Shown here in pieces: positions 19,259 to 30,009 of a DNA stretch of 64,000 bases (its first letter is position 1; each line of letters opens with the position of its first letter). Position numbers and translations under genes: made by a program. This DNA comes from Rickettsia endosymbiont of Cardiosporidium cionae (GTDB lineage: Bacteria; Pseudomonadota; Alphaproteobacteria; Rickettsiales; Rickettsiaceae): the NCBI RefSeq assembly GCF_015476335.1, contig NZ_JADAQY010000005.1, positions 158,501 to 222,500 on the forward strand. Direction: 5' to 3'. The notes beneath the pieces are model-generated. The model had not been told where the DNA came from. It worked only from the letters and a program-made list of their open reading frames with translations, and searched no databases.

Positions 19259-20623
19259 TTACTGTTGTTTAGTTTGTTGATCATTCACCACGATCAAAGC
19301 CCTAATTATATCATAAGATCTGGCATATAAATAATCCGCCTTATATCTTTTAGATTGTTGATCTAGAGTATTGTCAGTGGCATCGGTAGTATTTTTCTTT
19401 TTTTTATTATATTTGGTTAAATAATTATTCACCTCAGGTGAATTAAGAATACTAGATTCTTCTGTACTAGTATTAGCGCTAGCTTTTACTGCCTGATCTT
19501 CTTTTGGGAGCGGAATTACTACATCAGGGATTATACCACTTCCATTAATAGATGACCCTGAAGGAGTATAATATTTTCCTGTAGTGAGCTTTACAGCAGC
19601 TCTAGAATTGATACTAGTAACTGTCTGTATTGTACCTTTGCCAAAAGATTTACTACCTACTATTACAGCTCTCTTATGATCCTGAAGTGCACCTGCTACT
19701 ATTTCAGATCCAGAAGCACTTCCCCCATTAATCATCAGCACTACTGGTACATTTGGAGCTTTATCTAAAAATTTCCTTGCATATATTACCTTAGCATCCT
19801 TTGAATTTCTTGTTTTAGTACTTACAACCACACCATTATCTATGAAATACTCTGCAACATAAATTGCTTGTTCTAAAATACCTCCTGGATTATTCCTTAA
19901 ATCTAAAACAATACCAGATAGCTTTTTATTCTCTTGTAAAAGTTTTTTTTGCATTTCTTTAAAGCTTCCCCTAATCAATTCAATTGTATTAGCATTAAAT
20001 ACACTGATTCTTATATAGGCTACTGCAATATTGTTATCTATCTCTAAATCATATTTGACAGGAACAATTTTCACGGATGAACGTTTTAATTCAACATGCC
20101 TTACCTTACCTGTATCAATACTTAGCACTTCCAATGCTACTAATGTGCCTTCAGATCCACGAATCTGCCGTACACTTTTGGTATAACCTAAATCAGATAC
20201 TAAAACCCCATCTACTGCAATAATATAATCCCCAGCTTTTATACCTGCATTATAAGCAGGCAGATCATCTATAGGAGATATAACCCTTATTACATTGCCT
20301 TCTGGTATTATTTCTACTCCTATTCCACCAAACTTACCTTCATTCATTTCGTTCAGGTCTCTTTTTGCTTCATCCACATAATAGCTTGAAAATGGATCTA
20401 GTGATAATAACATACCATCAATAGCAGCATCTGTCATTTCCTGAAAATTAGGTATTTGTACATAATTTTCTTCGATATGCTCAAAAATATCCTGAAATTG
20501 TTTATAATAATATTCTTTCTGAATTTTTTGTGAATCTTTCCCTGCAAGACAACTATAAGATAAAAATATTATATATAAAACTTGCTGAATCAGACTTAAA
20601 ATATATTTTGTATAATTATTCAT
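19259..20623 (-). CDS. ctpA: Carboxy-terminal processing protease CtpA (S41 family)
   Basis: Periplasmic PDZ protease that trims or degrades C-termini of exported proteins. The preferred start is the ATG ending at 20623 (MNNYTKYILSLIQQVLYIIF), which gives a signal sequence; the frame stays open 29 codons further upstream. The protein is about 454 aa. A PDZ domain (FGGIGVEIIPEGN...GDYIIAVDG) precedes the S41 domain, with the catalytic Ser in NGGSASGSEI and Lys in SKSFGKGTIQ; YYTPSGSSINGSGIIPD is a family signature. A Lys/Thr-rich tail ends the protein. It probably heads the two-gene unit with the deacetylase-like gene and is divergent from miaB. Confidence 0.95.
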   Translation of the reverse strand: MNNYTKYILSLIQQVLYIIFLSYSCLAGKDSQKIQKEYYYKQFQDIFEHIEENYVQIPNFQEMTDAAIDGMLLSLDPFSSYYVDEAKRDLNEMNEGKFGGIGVEIIPEGNVIRVISPIDDLPAYNAGIKAGDYIIAVDGVLVSDLGYTKSVRQIRGSEGTLVALEVLSIDTGKVRHVELKRSSVKIVPVKYDLEIDNNIAVAYIRISVFNANTIELIRGSFKEMQKKLLQENKKLSGIVLDLRNNPGGILEQAIYVAEYFIDNGVVVSTKTRNSKDAKVIYARKFLDKAPNVPVVLMINGGSASGSEIVAGALQDHKRAVIVGSKSFGKGTIQTVTSINSRAAVKLTTGKYYTPSGSSINGSGIIPDVVIPLPKEDQAVKASANTSTEESSILNSPEVNNYLTKYNKKKKNTTDATDNTLDQQSKRYKADYLYARSYDIIRALIVVNDQQTKQQ

Positions 20624-20970
20624 ACTTAGTATTTTATAGATATAAACATAATTAAAAATTACATCAAATACTGACACTAACAACTTAGTTGATTTTATAT
20701 AGCTAGTCAAGCATAGAGCAAAACAGTTTTATAAAACTATAAATCAATTATTAAAATGGTATATTTTAATTTGACTTGATATAAAATCTCTTATTAATAA
20801 ATAGAATAGTGATCTTTAAATCTGTTACAGAATACAGATTGATATTTTTAAAAAAATATGTAATATTCACTCAGTGAAACATCTAAGATTGTAACTGTTT
20901 TTTATTGGTATATGCTAGAATCATAAGAAACTCAACAATTAATTCAATTGTAATCGAAATTGTAAATTAA
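20624..20970. promoter_or_regulatory. Divergent intergenic region ctpA/miaB
   Basis: Non-coding apart from the possible N-terminal extension of ctpA. It contains the dyad TTTATA-AAAC-TATAAA at 20728-20743 and an 8-bp stem ATTAAAAT/ATTTTAAT at 20750-20770. The first dyad recurs as an identical 16-mer in the divergent region upstream of ssb (36797-36812). Promoters for both genes are expected here; none is certain. Confidence 0.4.
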
Positions 20971-22296
20971 GTGCTCAAAAAAAAGCTTTATATAAAAACA
21001 TATGGATGTCAGATGAATGTCTATGATTCCATCAAAATGCAAGAAATAATGTATCCTCAAGGGTTTCATATCACTAGTGAACCATGTGAAGCTGATATGG
21101 TAATATTAAATACTTGTCATATAAGAGAAAAAGCTTCAGAAAAACTATACTCTGAATTAGGACGTATAAAAAAAATAAAAAATAACAATAACCTAATATT
21201 AGCAGTTGCTGGCTGTGTAGGGCAAGCAGAAGGAGAAGAAATATTCAACAGAGCACCATATGTTGATATCGTAGTAGGCCCCCAATCCTACCACAATCTT
21301 CCTGAATTAGTCAATAAAGTTACTAAGCAGAATGCAAAGCACCTAATATCTCTTGACTTTATAGAGGAAGAAAAATTTGATAAATTACCAGAATCATTTT
21401 ATACACAGGGTGCCAGCGCATTTGTATCTATACAAGAGGGATGTGACAAGTTTTGTACTTTTTGTGTTGTCCCTTATACTAGAGGAGGAGAATTTTCAAG
21501 ATCTGTAGAAGAAATTTATCGTGAATCTTTATATTTTGTTTCAAAAGGATCAAAAGAAATATATTTGTTAGGGCAAAATGTTAATGCTTACCATGGAGTA
21601 GGCTACGACAACACAAACTTTAATTTAGCAAAACTCATCACAAAAATTGCTAAAATCAAGGGGTTAGAAAGAATAAGATATACCACATCCCATCCAAAAG
21701 ATATGTCAGATGAACTAATTAAGTTACATGGAAAAGAAGAAAAATTAATGCCATTTCTACATCTTCCTGTTCAATCTGGTTCTAATAAGATTCTAAAAGC
21801 TATGAATAGAAAGCATACAAGAGAAAGATATATTGAAATTATTCAACAACTAAGGGAATCTAGGCCTGATATTGCATTTTCATCAGATTTTATTGTAGGA
21901 TTTCCAGGTGAAACAGAGGAGGATTTTCAAGAAAGCTTAACATTAGTAAAACAAGTTAAATACTCTCAATGTTTTTCTTTTAAATATAGCCCTAGACCAG
22001 GTACTCCTTCTGCACTAAAAGAACAGTTACCAGAAGATATTAAATCAGATAGATTATTTAAACTACAACAAATATTATTAGATCAACAGCTAAAGTTTAA
22101 CAAAAACTCTATTGGTAAAATATTACCAATATTATTTGATAAACATGGAAAATTTGAAAAACAAATACTTGGGAAAACACCTTACATGCAATCAGTGTTT
22201 ATACAAAATGAAGATGAAAATCTAATAGGTAAGATAATGAAAGTAAAAATTACAACAGGGTTATACAATAGCCTATCTGGAAACATTATCAATTGA
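20971..22296 (+). CDS. miaB: tRNA-2-methylthio-N6-dimethylallyladenosine synthase MiaB
   Basis: Radical-SAM methylthiotransferase that adds the 2-methylthio group to i6A37 in tRNAs reading UNN codons. It is 441 aa with a GTG start at 20971 ([16 protein letters not shown]). The N-terminal UPF0004 domain has three cluster cysteines C13, C49 and C82. The radical-SAM cluster CxxxCxxC is C158, C162 and C165 in [21 protein letters not shown] domain ends the protein. YGCQMN and the [17 protein letters not shown] stretch are MiaB-like; the paralogue MtaB is at 56112. Confidence 0.96.
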   Translation: MLKKKLYIKTYGCQMNVYDSIKMQEIMYPQGFHITSEPCEADMVILNTCHIREKASEKLYSELGRIKKIKNNNNLILAVAGCVGQAEGEEIFNRAPYVDIVVGPQSYHNLPELVNKVTKQNAKHLISLDFIEEEKFDKLPESFYTQGASAFVSIQEGCDKFCTFCVVPYTRGGEFSRSVEEIYRESLYFVSKGSKEIYLLGQNVNAYHGVGYDNTNFNLAKLITKIAKIKGLERIRYTTSHPKDMSDELIKLHGKEEKLMPFLHLPVQSGSNKILKAMNRKHTRERYIEIIQQLRESRPDIAFSSDFIVGFPGETEEDFQESLTLVKQVKYSQCFSFKYSPRPGTPSALKEQLPEDIKSDRLFKLQQILLDQQLKFNKNSIGKILPILFDKHGKFEKQILGKTPYMQSVFIQNEDENLIGKIMKVKITTGLYNSLSGNIIN

Positions 22297-22374
22297 TATC
22301 AAAATATCTGCATTATATTCGTCTGAAATCAACTTTAGTATAACTTCTGAATATTAATTAATCATCAGTAATCA

Positions 22375-24684
22375 ATGCTTTTACTACATAAATTACTCAA
22401 ATGGATATTTTATATCACTATCATTATCATAATATCCACAGCTTGTACTATATATTACTATTCCAGGGATTTACCAGATTATTCTACATTAAAACAATAT
22501 CACCCTCCATCTGTTACAAGAATTTATTCAGCAGATGGAAAAATAATGAAAGAATGTTACAAAGATTATAGAATATTTGTTCCAATATCAAATATTCCTA
22601 AATTACTCAAAAATGCATTCATTGCTGCTGAGGATAAAAATTTCTATGAACATAAGGGAGTAGATGTTTATAGCATTACCAGAGCGCTAATAAATAATAT
22701 AAAAAACCTTAATAAAAATGTACATGTAGAAGGAGGTTCTACAATAACACAACAAGTTATAAAAACTTTTCTATTAAGCCCCAAAAAATCTTTAGAAAGA
22801 AAAATAAAAGAAGCAATTCTTGCATATAAAATATCTAATATTTTAACTAAAGATGAAATATTAGAATTATATCTAAACCAGGTGTATCTTGGTAATAATT
22901 CTTACGGTGTAGCAGCAGCGGCATTAAACTATTTTAATAAATCTCTAGATAAACTTACTCTTAATGAAGCTGCTTTATTAGCAGCTTTACCAAAATCTCC
23001 TTCTAGAATCAATCCTATTAAGAATTATGATGCATCTATAATAAGAAAAAATTATGTAATAGGAAGAATGCTGAAAGATGGATATGTTGAAGAACAATCA
23101 GCAAATTCAGCATTAAATGAACAAATCACAATTAGTAAATTTATAAAAAAAGATATTGTCAAGGCTGATTACTATGCTTCAAAGGTAATGAAAGAGGTGG
23201 TTAATATGTTTGGACAAGAATTTCTTGAAACTTCTGGTATAACGATTATCACATGCATGGACTCTAAAATACAGCAAAACGCACAAAATGCTCTGTACAA
23301 AGGAATAAAAAATTATGATAAAAATAAATCTCATAGAGGAATATTTACTTCAATACCAATTAATAATTGGAAAGATGAAATAACCACAATAGAAAAACCA
23401 GCTGGAATTATTTTTAAAGAAATTGCAGTAGTATTAGATGTTACAAAATTTCCCTTAGTTAACATTGGGCTTGAAAATGGTGATACTGCAGTAATTGACA
23501 TAAGTAAAACAAAAATTGATTCTAAAATAGTTAATTTAAAGCTGAAAATAGGCGATGTAATTTTTGTAGAAAAATTGAATAATGATTTTATTTTGAAAAT
23601 ACCTCCTCTAGTCAATGGTGCAATAATTGCTATAGAACCTAAAACTGGGCGCGTATTGGCATTAGAAGGAGGGTATGACTTTAACAACAGTCAATTTGAT
23701 AGAGCTACTCAAGCAGAAAGACAATCCGGTTCATTAATCAAAACATTTATAGTAATTTCAGCACTTGAACGAGGATTTAAACCCAATGATATATTTGATG
23801 ACGAATATATCGAAATATACCAAAACTCCAAATCACCAATGTGGATACCTAAAAATCATGATGATAAATTCTTAGGCCCTATCACTATGAGAAGTGCATT
23901 GGAAAAATCAAGAAATGCTGCAACCATAAGAATAGCTCAAGCAGTCGGGATGAATAAAATTATTACTACACTAAAAAAATTCTCTATAAGTAATCGCTAT
24001 GATAAGCTGGACTCTGTAGTTCTAGGCACAATTAACACCACATTAGAAAAAATTACTACAGGATATGCCATTATAGCTAACCAAGGTAGAAAAATCGAAC
24101 CTCATTATATTGAATTAATTAAAGACCGTAAAGGAAACATAATATATAAAAGAGATTATAAAGAACAAATAAATCTTGTATCTCAAGAAGAACAATTACC
24201 AGATATAATGGATTTACAAGAGGAAAAAAATACTGATGTAGTAATACAAAAAAATATTGCTTATCAAATTACTTCAATACTTGAAGGAGCATTTAAGAGA
24301 AGGCTGAGTAAATCTTCAAAATTACAAAATAAATATATAGCAGGTAAAACTGGTACTACAAACAACAGTATGGATGCCTGGTTTATTGGTTTTACTCCCA
24401 GAATTGCAACTGGAGTATATATCGGGTTTGATACACCACATACATTGGGTAAAAAAGCATTCGGAACTACTTTAGCATTACCAATATTTACAAATTTTAT
24501 GACAAAAATTGATGATAATATGATAACAGTACCTTTTAAAATACCCGACTCTATCAAACTAATCCCTATAAATCCAGATACAGGAAGTGTATTACCTAAC
24601 TTAGAACAAAGAGATACCAAGCACATCTTGGAATCATTCACAGATAAAAATTTATCGACTGATCCAAACACACCAGTTTTATAA
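22375..24684 (+). CDS. mrcA: Penicillin-binding protein 1A (bifunctional transglycosylase/transpeptidase)
   Basis: Class A PBP that polymerises and cross-links peptidoglycan at the inner membrane. The 769-aa protein has one N-terminal transmembrane helix (about 8-30). The GT51 domain has the catalytic E86 in AAEDKNFYEHKG and GGSTITQQVIK. An OB-like insert follows, then the transpeptidase with S453-x-x-K456 (SGSLIK), SRN (KSRNAAT) and KTGT (AGKTGTTNN). All catalytic motifs are intact. It is shorter than E. coli PBP1a (about 850 aa), mainly at the C-terminus. With PBP2, RodA, MurB/C and DapF it indicates real murein synthesis. Same strand as miaB, 78 nt apart. Confidence 0.95.
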   Translation: MLLLHKLLKWIFYITIIIIISTACTIYYYSRDLPDYSTLKQYHPPSVTRIYSADGKIMKECYKDYRIFVPISNIPKLLKNAFIAAEDKNFYEHKGVDVYSITRALINNIKNLNKNVHVEGGSTITQQVIKTFLLSPKKSLERKIKEAILAYKISNILTKDEILELYLNQVYLGNNSYGVAAAALNYFNKSLDKLTLNEAALLAALPKSPSRINPIKNYDASIIRKNYVIGRMLKDGYVEEQSANSALNEQITISKFIKKDIVKADYYASKVMKEVVNMFGQEFLETSGITIITCMDSKIQQNAQNALYKGIKNYDKNKSHRGIFTSIPINNWKDEITTIEKPAGIIFKEIAVVLDVTKFPLVNIGLENGDTAVIDISKTKIDSKIVNLKLKIGDVIFVEKLNNDFILKIPPLVNGAIIAIEPKTGRVLALEGGYDFNNSQFDRATQAERQSGSLIKTFIVISALERGFKPNDIFDDEYIEIYQNSKSPMWIPKNHDDKFLGPITMRSALEKSRNAATIRIAQAVGMNKIITTLKKFSISNRYDKLDSVVLGTINTTLEKITTGYAIIANQGRKIEPHYIELIKDRKGNIIYKRDYKEQINLVSQEEQLPDIMDLQEEKNTDVVIQKNIAYQITSILEGAFKRRLSKSSKLQNKYIAGKTGTTNNSMDAWFIGFTPRIATGVYIGFDTPHTLGKKAFGTTLALPIFTNFMTKIDDNMITVPFKIPDSIKLIPINPDTGSVLPNLEQRDTKHILESFTDKNLSTDPNTPVL

Positions 24685-24854
24685 AGAGCAAGAGCACGAG
24701 CACGATTTCAGCATTTCAGATGGTGGATCATACATCATAAGATTCCCTATATCTTATTCATATACATTTAGATTAGCAAAAATACCGAAACCGCAGAAGA
24801 TTACCACTCACAAAAGAAGCACTGAAATAATAAATTGCAAACGGTAATAAAAAG

Positions 24855-25278
24855 ACATGTGGTCTATAAGCCGGATCCTGTTACGCAAATAAAAGCGTAT
24901 GCAGTTATTTATCTAGGATAAATATTACTATTTACCTCAAGCGACCTACCCGTGTTATTCAAAAATTTCTAGCAATAGATAACTAGGGATCAAATAATCC
25001 AAATAACACCTATTTGGTCTTGCTCTTGATGGGGTTTACAATGCGGTTCATGTCGCCACAAACCCGGTGCACTCTTACTACACCATTTCACCCTTACCTA
25101 TTGGTATTTACTACGAATAGGCGGTATATTTTCTGTTGCACTTTCCCTGGTTAGTCAATCCAACTGGGGGTTACCCAGCATCATATCTATTCAGAGTCCA
25201 GACTTTCCTCATAACTACCACCCAATAGAATAAAAAAATCACTACTGGATAATTCGTTATGCAACTGCACGACCACCT
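24855..25278 (-). ncRNA. rnpB: RNase P RNA (bacterial type A)
   Basis: Catalytic RNA of RNase P, which makes tRNA 5' ends. Read on the minus strand, the hallmark conserved regions appear in order: GAGGAAAGTC (25201-25210), GTGCAACAGAAA (about 25130-25141), AGGGTGAAATGGTG with GTAAGAGTGCACC (about 25065-25095), and the 3' ACAGGATCCGGCTTATAGACC. Paired ends GTGGTC (5', about 25271-25276) and GACCAC (3', about 24859-24864) form P1, and ATAAC/GTTAT can form P3, which sets the limits; they are approximate to about 5-10 nt. Transcript ends at a CTTTTTATT run near 24845-24853. The size, about 424 nt, is slightly long for the class. Confidence 0.93.
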
Positions 25279-25446
25279 AGCAAATGTAGCAATAAAACAT
25301 GCAGATGTCAACATCATCATATAATTTTCATCTGCTTTAAAATTCAGTACCTTTTGGACATAATAAAAAATGCCCAATAATAACTTACAAATAAGGTAAT
25401 CCAGAAAAGAATAATAGTGGATAAAAACTATCCTGATATCTTACCT

Positions 25447-25469
25447 TGTAAAAATAGTAGATTCTACAA
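25447..25469 (-). terminator. Possible weak terminator after ppdK
   Basis: Directly after the ppdK stop a 5-bp stem (25457-25461 with 25463-25467) is followed on the minus strand by a short T-run (25450-25454). Stem is short and AT-rich, so this is tentative. A second small hairpin GGATA/TATCC lies at about 25419-25433. Confidence 0.3.
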
Positions 25470-25470
25470 T

Positions 25471-28098
25471 CTATTTAAACTGCGCAGCAACTATTTTGGC
25501 CAATGGGATCCTATAAGGAGAACAAGAAATATAGTCTACTCCTATAGATTGAAAGAATTTTATAGATTCAGGATTTCCTGCATGCTCTCCACACACGCCT
25601 ATCACCAAGTTAGGATTAACTTTTTTACCCTTATTTATCGCTATTTTAATAAGCTCTCCTACTGCTTCAAAATCAATTTGAACAAATGGATCTTCATGAA
25701 ATATTTCTTTCTTCAAATATATTTGTAAAAAACTTCCCAAATCATCTCTGGATATACCATAAGTTGTTTGAGTTAAATCGTTTGTACCAAAACTAAAAAA
25801 ATCCACATGAGGTGCTATTTTATCAGCAGTCAATGCTGCTCTGGGCAATTCTATCATAGTACCAATTTTCAAATTAAATTTCTTAGAATATAAGAATTCC
25901 ATTTGCTCTATTTTTTTCTTAATAGTATCTAATACGGTTATTAACTCCAAATAATGGCTAACAAACGGAATCATAATCTCTACTTTAGTATGAAAACTAT
26001 AATTTTTATCTACATCATTCAACGCAGATATTATAGCCTCTACCTGCATTTCATATATTTCTGGATAGGAAATAGCTAACCTACAACCTCTGTGACCTAA
26101 CATAGGGTTCACCTCAAACAATTTATCCAACCTAAGTTTGAGCACAGAAAATGGCATAGATAAATAATCTGCAAGTAGTTTTTGATCTTCAATTTTACCA
26201 GGTAAAAATTCATGTAAAGGCGGGTCTAATAATCTGATAGTAATACTTCCGTCTTCAACATTTTTAAATAATTTAACAAAATCCTCTACTTGTAATTTTA
26301 AAAGCTTATTAATACTATTAATTCTGATTTTATCATTATCGCTAACTATCATTTCTTGAACTAATAGTATTTTATGATCCTCAAAGAACATATGTTCAGT
26401 ACGACATAATCCTATATCATTCACGAAAAATGTCTTGGCGGTCTCAATATTATTTATGGTTTCTGCATTAACTTTAACTTGCAATTTACTAAATTGTTCA
26501 GACCATAACAAAATATTTTGTAACTCTTTTGAAAAACTATGCACAGCTAACTTAACATTTCCTATAAAAATCTTACCTGTAGAACCATCTAAGGTAATCA
26601 AATCACCTTGCTTTAGTATATAATTTTCTGAGTTATACATAGATTTTTTATCTTCATCTATAGTAATATCACTAACACCACATACACATGGCTTACCTAA
26701 TCCCCTTGCTACAACTGCTGCGTGTGAGGTGATACCACCCCTTGATGTCAAGATAGCAAGAGAAATGCTCATAGCTTTAATATCATCTGGGCTAGTATCA
26801 TTTCTTACTAAGATGACTCCATGTGTTTTTGAAAATATTTCAGCATCATTCAATGAAAACACTACCTTCCCCGTTACTGCCCCAGGAGATGCAGGTAACC
26901 CAGATGCGAATATCTTATAATCACTAATATTTGTGTAATCCACACTATCATGTAGAAGATTAAGCACTTTATCAGTATTGATTTTGTTTAATGCCCATTG
27001 TTTAGTAAAAATCCCTTCTAATGCCATATCATGAATAATTTTTATATCGGCCAAAGAGGTTCTTTTACCAGTTCTTGTCTGTAAGATATATAAAATCCCA
27101 TTTTCTACTGTAAATTCAATATCTTGCATATCTTTATAGTATAATTCTAGCTGATCACATATCGAGATTAGCTGAGAGTAAACTTCGGGCATCAAAGATT
27201 TTAAAGACTCATCTTCATTAACAAGGTTATTAATAGCTAATGGAGTTCGAGTTCCTGAAACTATGTCCTCACCCTGAGCATTGATCAAAAATTCACCAAA
27301 TGGCATTTTGTCACCATTTGAAGGGGATCTGGTAAAGATTACACCAGTAGCAGAATTTTTTCCTGAATTACCAAAGACCATCATCTGCACGTTAATAGCA
27401 GTACCTAAAACATCATTTATGTTATTCATTTTTCTATAAAACACAGCCCTAGGATTATTCCAAGATTTTAATACAGCCGTAATAGAATTAAATAATTGAG
27501 TATAAACATCGGAATTTATTTCAAAATTACTATGCTTTAATATTACTTCTTTAAATTTTGTAATTATATCTTTTACTACCACTAAATCTTTTGTCATATG
27601 ATCATCATACAATCTATATACAGATCCAAATATCTCGGGGCTAATACCTAGTACAATTGTTCCATACATATATAAGAATCTCTTATAACTATCATATGCG
27701 CAATGGGGGTTATTAGTGTTACACGCAATTGCATCAGCGACTTCGTCATTTATACCAAGGTTCAATATTGTATCCATCATGCCTGGCATTGAACTCTGAG
27801 CTCCAGATCTCACAGAAAGCAATAATGGATTCTCCCTACTATTAAATTTTTTTTTACAAGTCCTTTCTAATCTAACAATAGCTTCATATATTTCTTGTTT
27901 GAAATTCTCTGACAATTTATAACCATTCTGCACAAAAACATCATATATTTCTGTAGTAATGGTAAATCCAGGAGGTATAGGTAATTTTAAATTACACATT
28001 TCTGCTAGATTAGCACCTTTTACTCCTAGCAAATGCTCCATATTTTTAGAACCTTCTGCACTCCCACTAGAAAAGTGATATATATATTTTTTTTTCAT
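25471..28098 (-). CDS. ppdK: Pyruvate, phosphate dikinase
   Basis: Interconverts pyruvate + ATP + Pi with PEP + AMP + PPi; in Rickettsiales it is considered the route to PEP for gluconeogenesis. It is 875 aa, full length. The N-terminal ATP-grasp part starts FSSGSAEGSKNMEHLLGVKG. The phospho-histidine is H459 in GGITSHAAVVARGLGKPC, and the TIM-barrel domain holds the catalytic C836 in GVCGEHAGNPESI. Both match the clostridial enzyme's key residues. The PDRP-type regulator of the PpsR family is at 49178, across the origin. The gene stands alone between rnpB and the mrdA run, and is followed by a weak terminator-like hairpin. Confidence 0.97.
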   Translation of the reverse strand: MKKKYIYHFSSGSAEGSKNMEHLLGVKGANLAEMCNLKLPIPPGFTITTEIYDVFVQNGYKLSENFKQEIYEAIVRLERTCKKKFNSRENPLLLSVRSGAQSSMPGMMDTILNLGINDEVADAIACNTNNPHCAYDSYKRFLYMYGTIVLGISPEIFGSVYRLYDDHMTKDLVVVKDIITKFKEVILKHSNFEINSDVYTQLFNSITAVLKSWNNPRAVFYRKMNNINDVLGTAINVQMMVFGNSGKNSATGVIFTRSPSNGDKMPFGEFLINAQGEDIVSGTRTPLAINNLVNEDESLKSLMPEVYSQLISICDQLELYYKDMQDIEFTVENGILYILQTRTGKRTSLADIKIIHDMALEGIFTKQWALNKINTDKVLNLLHDSVDYTNISDYKIFASGLPASPGAVTGKVVFSLNDAEIFSKTHGVILVRNDTSPDDIKAMSISLAILTSRGGITSHAAVVARGLGKPCVCGVSDITIDEDKKSMYNSENYILKQGDLITLDGSTGKIFIGNVKLAVHSFSKELQNILLWSEQFSKLQVKVNAETINNIETAKTFFVNDIGLCRTEHMFFEDHKILLVQEMIVSDNDKIRINSINKLLKLQVEDFVKLFKNVEDGSITIRLLDPPLHEFLPGKIEDQKLLADYLSMPFSVLKLRLDKLFEVNPMLGHRGCRLAISYPEIYEMQVEAIISALNDVDKNYSFHTKVEIMIPFVSHYLELITVLDTIKKKIEQMEFLYSKKFNLKIGTMIELPRAALTADKIAPHVDFFSFGTNDLTQTTYGISRDDLGSFLQIYLKKEIFHEDPFVQIDFEAVGELIKIAINKGKKVNPNLVIGVCGEHAGNPESIKFFQSIGVDYISCSPYRIPLAKIVAAQFK

Positions 28099-28209
28099 TA
28101 TTATACTTAGCTATAAGACACATAAAAAACATCACACAATCACTATATATAAATAGATATTAATTACTATAAAAAATTAAGTTCTAAGATTTGGATTGCA
28201 CATTATTAT

Positions 28210-30003
28210 TCATCTATCATTAGTATTTACTAGATGTTTATATTTATTGATAACAAGCTGCATTATATTTTTTGCTATAGGAGCAGCCATCATAGGCCCA
28301 GAACCACCATGATTACAATATACAGATAAGGCATATTTAGGATAGCTAGATGGAGCATATCCAACAAAAATAGAATGATTACGCCTATTCCATGCAATAT
28401 GTCGTTTGCTCAAATCATCATTATCACTTTGTTTAGCAAATACTTGTGCTGTTCCAGTTTTCCCTGACATTTGAACAGATTGATTATTAATTCTACTGTA
28501 GTAAGCAGTTCCACCAAAATTATTTACTGCCATATGCAAAGCTTTTTTCAATATTGATAAATATTTTGGTGAAATAGATATTTGTTCAAATTCAGATTCC
28601 CTCTTAGCGACATTAGGCTTAAATAACTTACCATCGCTTGCTACTGCTGCAATCAATCTAACAAGCTGTATGGGTGTAACTAGTAAATACCCTTGGCCTA
28701 TAGACAAATTAAAATTATCTCCTATACTCCAACCTGAACCAAAATTATCTTTCTTCCATTTTCTACTAGGAACAAAACCAGATTTCTCGTTGGGCAAATC
28801 AATACCGGTATTTTGGCCAAGGCCAAATTTATTGGCCATTTCGATGATTGGATCTACACCTATTAATCTTGATAATTGATACATATAACTATTGCAAGAA
28901 TACTGTATAGCTTGGATCATATTGATATTACCATGCCCAAACTTTCTTGCACATCTAAAATCTTTTGTACCAAGATAGTTGTGTCCTGTACAATTTACCG
29001 TATAATTTATATCTACACCTTTCTCCAAAGCCGCTAGGAATGTGATGATTTTGAAAATAGATCCAGGAGGATAATTACCCTGTACTACTTTATTAATAAG
29101 CGGTTCATATGCATCATTAACTAGCTGATTCCAATAATTATAGGACAATTTTGCTAACTGGTTAGGATCATACCCAGGTAAAGATACAAGACTCAAAACA
29201 TTACCATCAGTGCAATCCATTACTATCACGCTACAACCTTTAGTTGGTAGTAAATCAATGATTTTTCTCTGTAATTCTGAATCAATATTCAGGTGTAAAT
29301 TATTTCCAGAAATTGAATTAACCTGTTTTATCGTGCTGACAGTAGATCCTATAGAATCCATTTCTACTATTTTATATCCAGAAACTCCATTTAATAAATT
29401 ATTATAATATTTTTCTACACCTGTAGCACCAGTTTTTACATCACAAGTAACAGAGTTATTATAATTGATTCTAGAATTATACAAGTAACCCAATAAATGA
29501 GACATAGAGTCTGCATAATGGTAATATCTTATGTCTTTTGTATCTATTGTAAAAGATTTCAATTTAGCATTATTTTCTTCTATTAATGATAATAGCTGCC
29601 AATCTATATTTTTCATTATAATAGAAGTAGAAAATTTATTAGATTTCTTTATCTTTGATATCATTCTCTCTTTTTGAACATCATCAAACTCCAGAAGTTC
29701 ACTGAGATACTCTACTTCCTTTATATAATCGCTATTATTTTTGTTAAAAATCAGTGTAAAACTTGTTTGATTTGAAGCAATTAGCAAATTATTTACATCA
29801 TATATTTCTCCTCTATCTGGCGCTACCATAATAACGCTTGTACTGTTACGATTGGATAACAATGAATATTTATCCCTCTGAATACACTGTAAATAAAAAT
29901 TTCTCATAACAAGTACTGATAAGAGACCAATTTTAGAAGATCCTATTATAAATGCACGACGAGAGATCAAATCGGATAGAAAATTAGTATTAATTATCTG
30001 CAT
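28210..30003 (-). CDS. mrdA: Penicillin-binding protein 2 (elongasome transpeptidase)
   Basis: Class B PBP that cross-links peptidoglycan during elongation, acting with RodA. The 597-aa protein has an N-terminal membrane anchor (about 13-33), a dimerisation domain (DRGEIYDVNN...), and the transpeptidase domain with S315-x-x-K318 (PPGSIFK), SCN (YSCNSYMYQ) and KTGT (MSGKTGTAQV). All are intact, and GYDPNQLA is typical. It is last in the minus-strand run kinase-rodA-mreD-mrdA, 6 nt after mreD. Confidence 0.95.
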   Translation of the reverse strand: MQIINTNFLSDLISRRAFIIGSSKIGLLSVLVMRNFYLQCIQRDKYSLLSNRNSTSVIMVAPDRGEIYDVNNLLIASNQTSFTLIFNKNNSDYIKEVEYLSELLEFDDVQKERMISKIKKSNKFSTSIIMKNIDWQLLSLIEENNAKLKSFTIDTKDIRYYHYADSMSHLLGYLYNSRINYNNSVTCDVKTGATGVEKYYNNLLNGVSGYKIVEMDSIGSTVSTIKQVNSISGNNLHLNIDSELQRKIIDLLPTKGCSVIVMDCTDGNVLSLVSLPGYDPNQLAKLSYNYWNQLVNDAYEPLINKVVQGNYPPGSIFKIITFLAALEKGVDINYTVNCTGHNYLGTKDFRCARKFGHGNINMIQAIQYSCNSYMYQLSRLIGVDPIIEMANKFGLGQNTGIDLPNEKSGFVPSRKWKKDNFGSGWSIGDNFNLSIGQGYLLVTPIQLVRLIAAVASDGKLFKPNVAKRESEFEQISISPKYLSILKKALHMAVNNFGGTAYYSRINNQSVQMSGKTGTAQVFAKQSDNDDLSKRHIAWNRRNHSIFVGYAPSSYPKYALSVYCNHGGSGPMMAAPIAKNIMQLVINKYKHLVNTNDR

Positions 30004-30009
30004 AATTTA

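Noticed and set aside
24685..24704. AGAGCA-like hexamer repeats just after the mrcA stop
   Set aside because: Only about three imperfect units; too short to call a repeat element.
25171..25377. 68-codon open frame on the minus strand
   Set aside because: It runs through the 5' half of rnpB; the conserved RNase P motifs explain the sequence.
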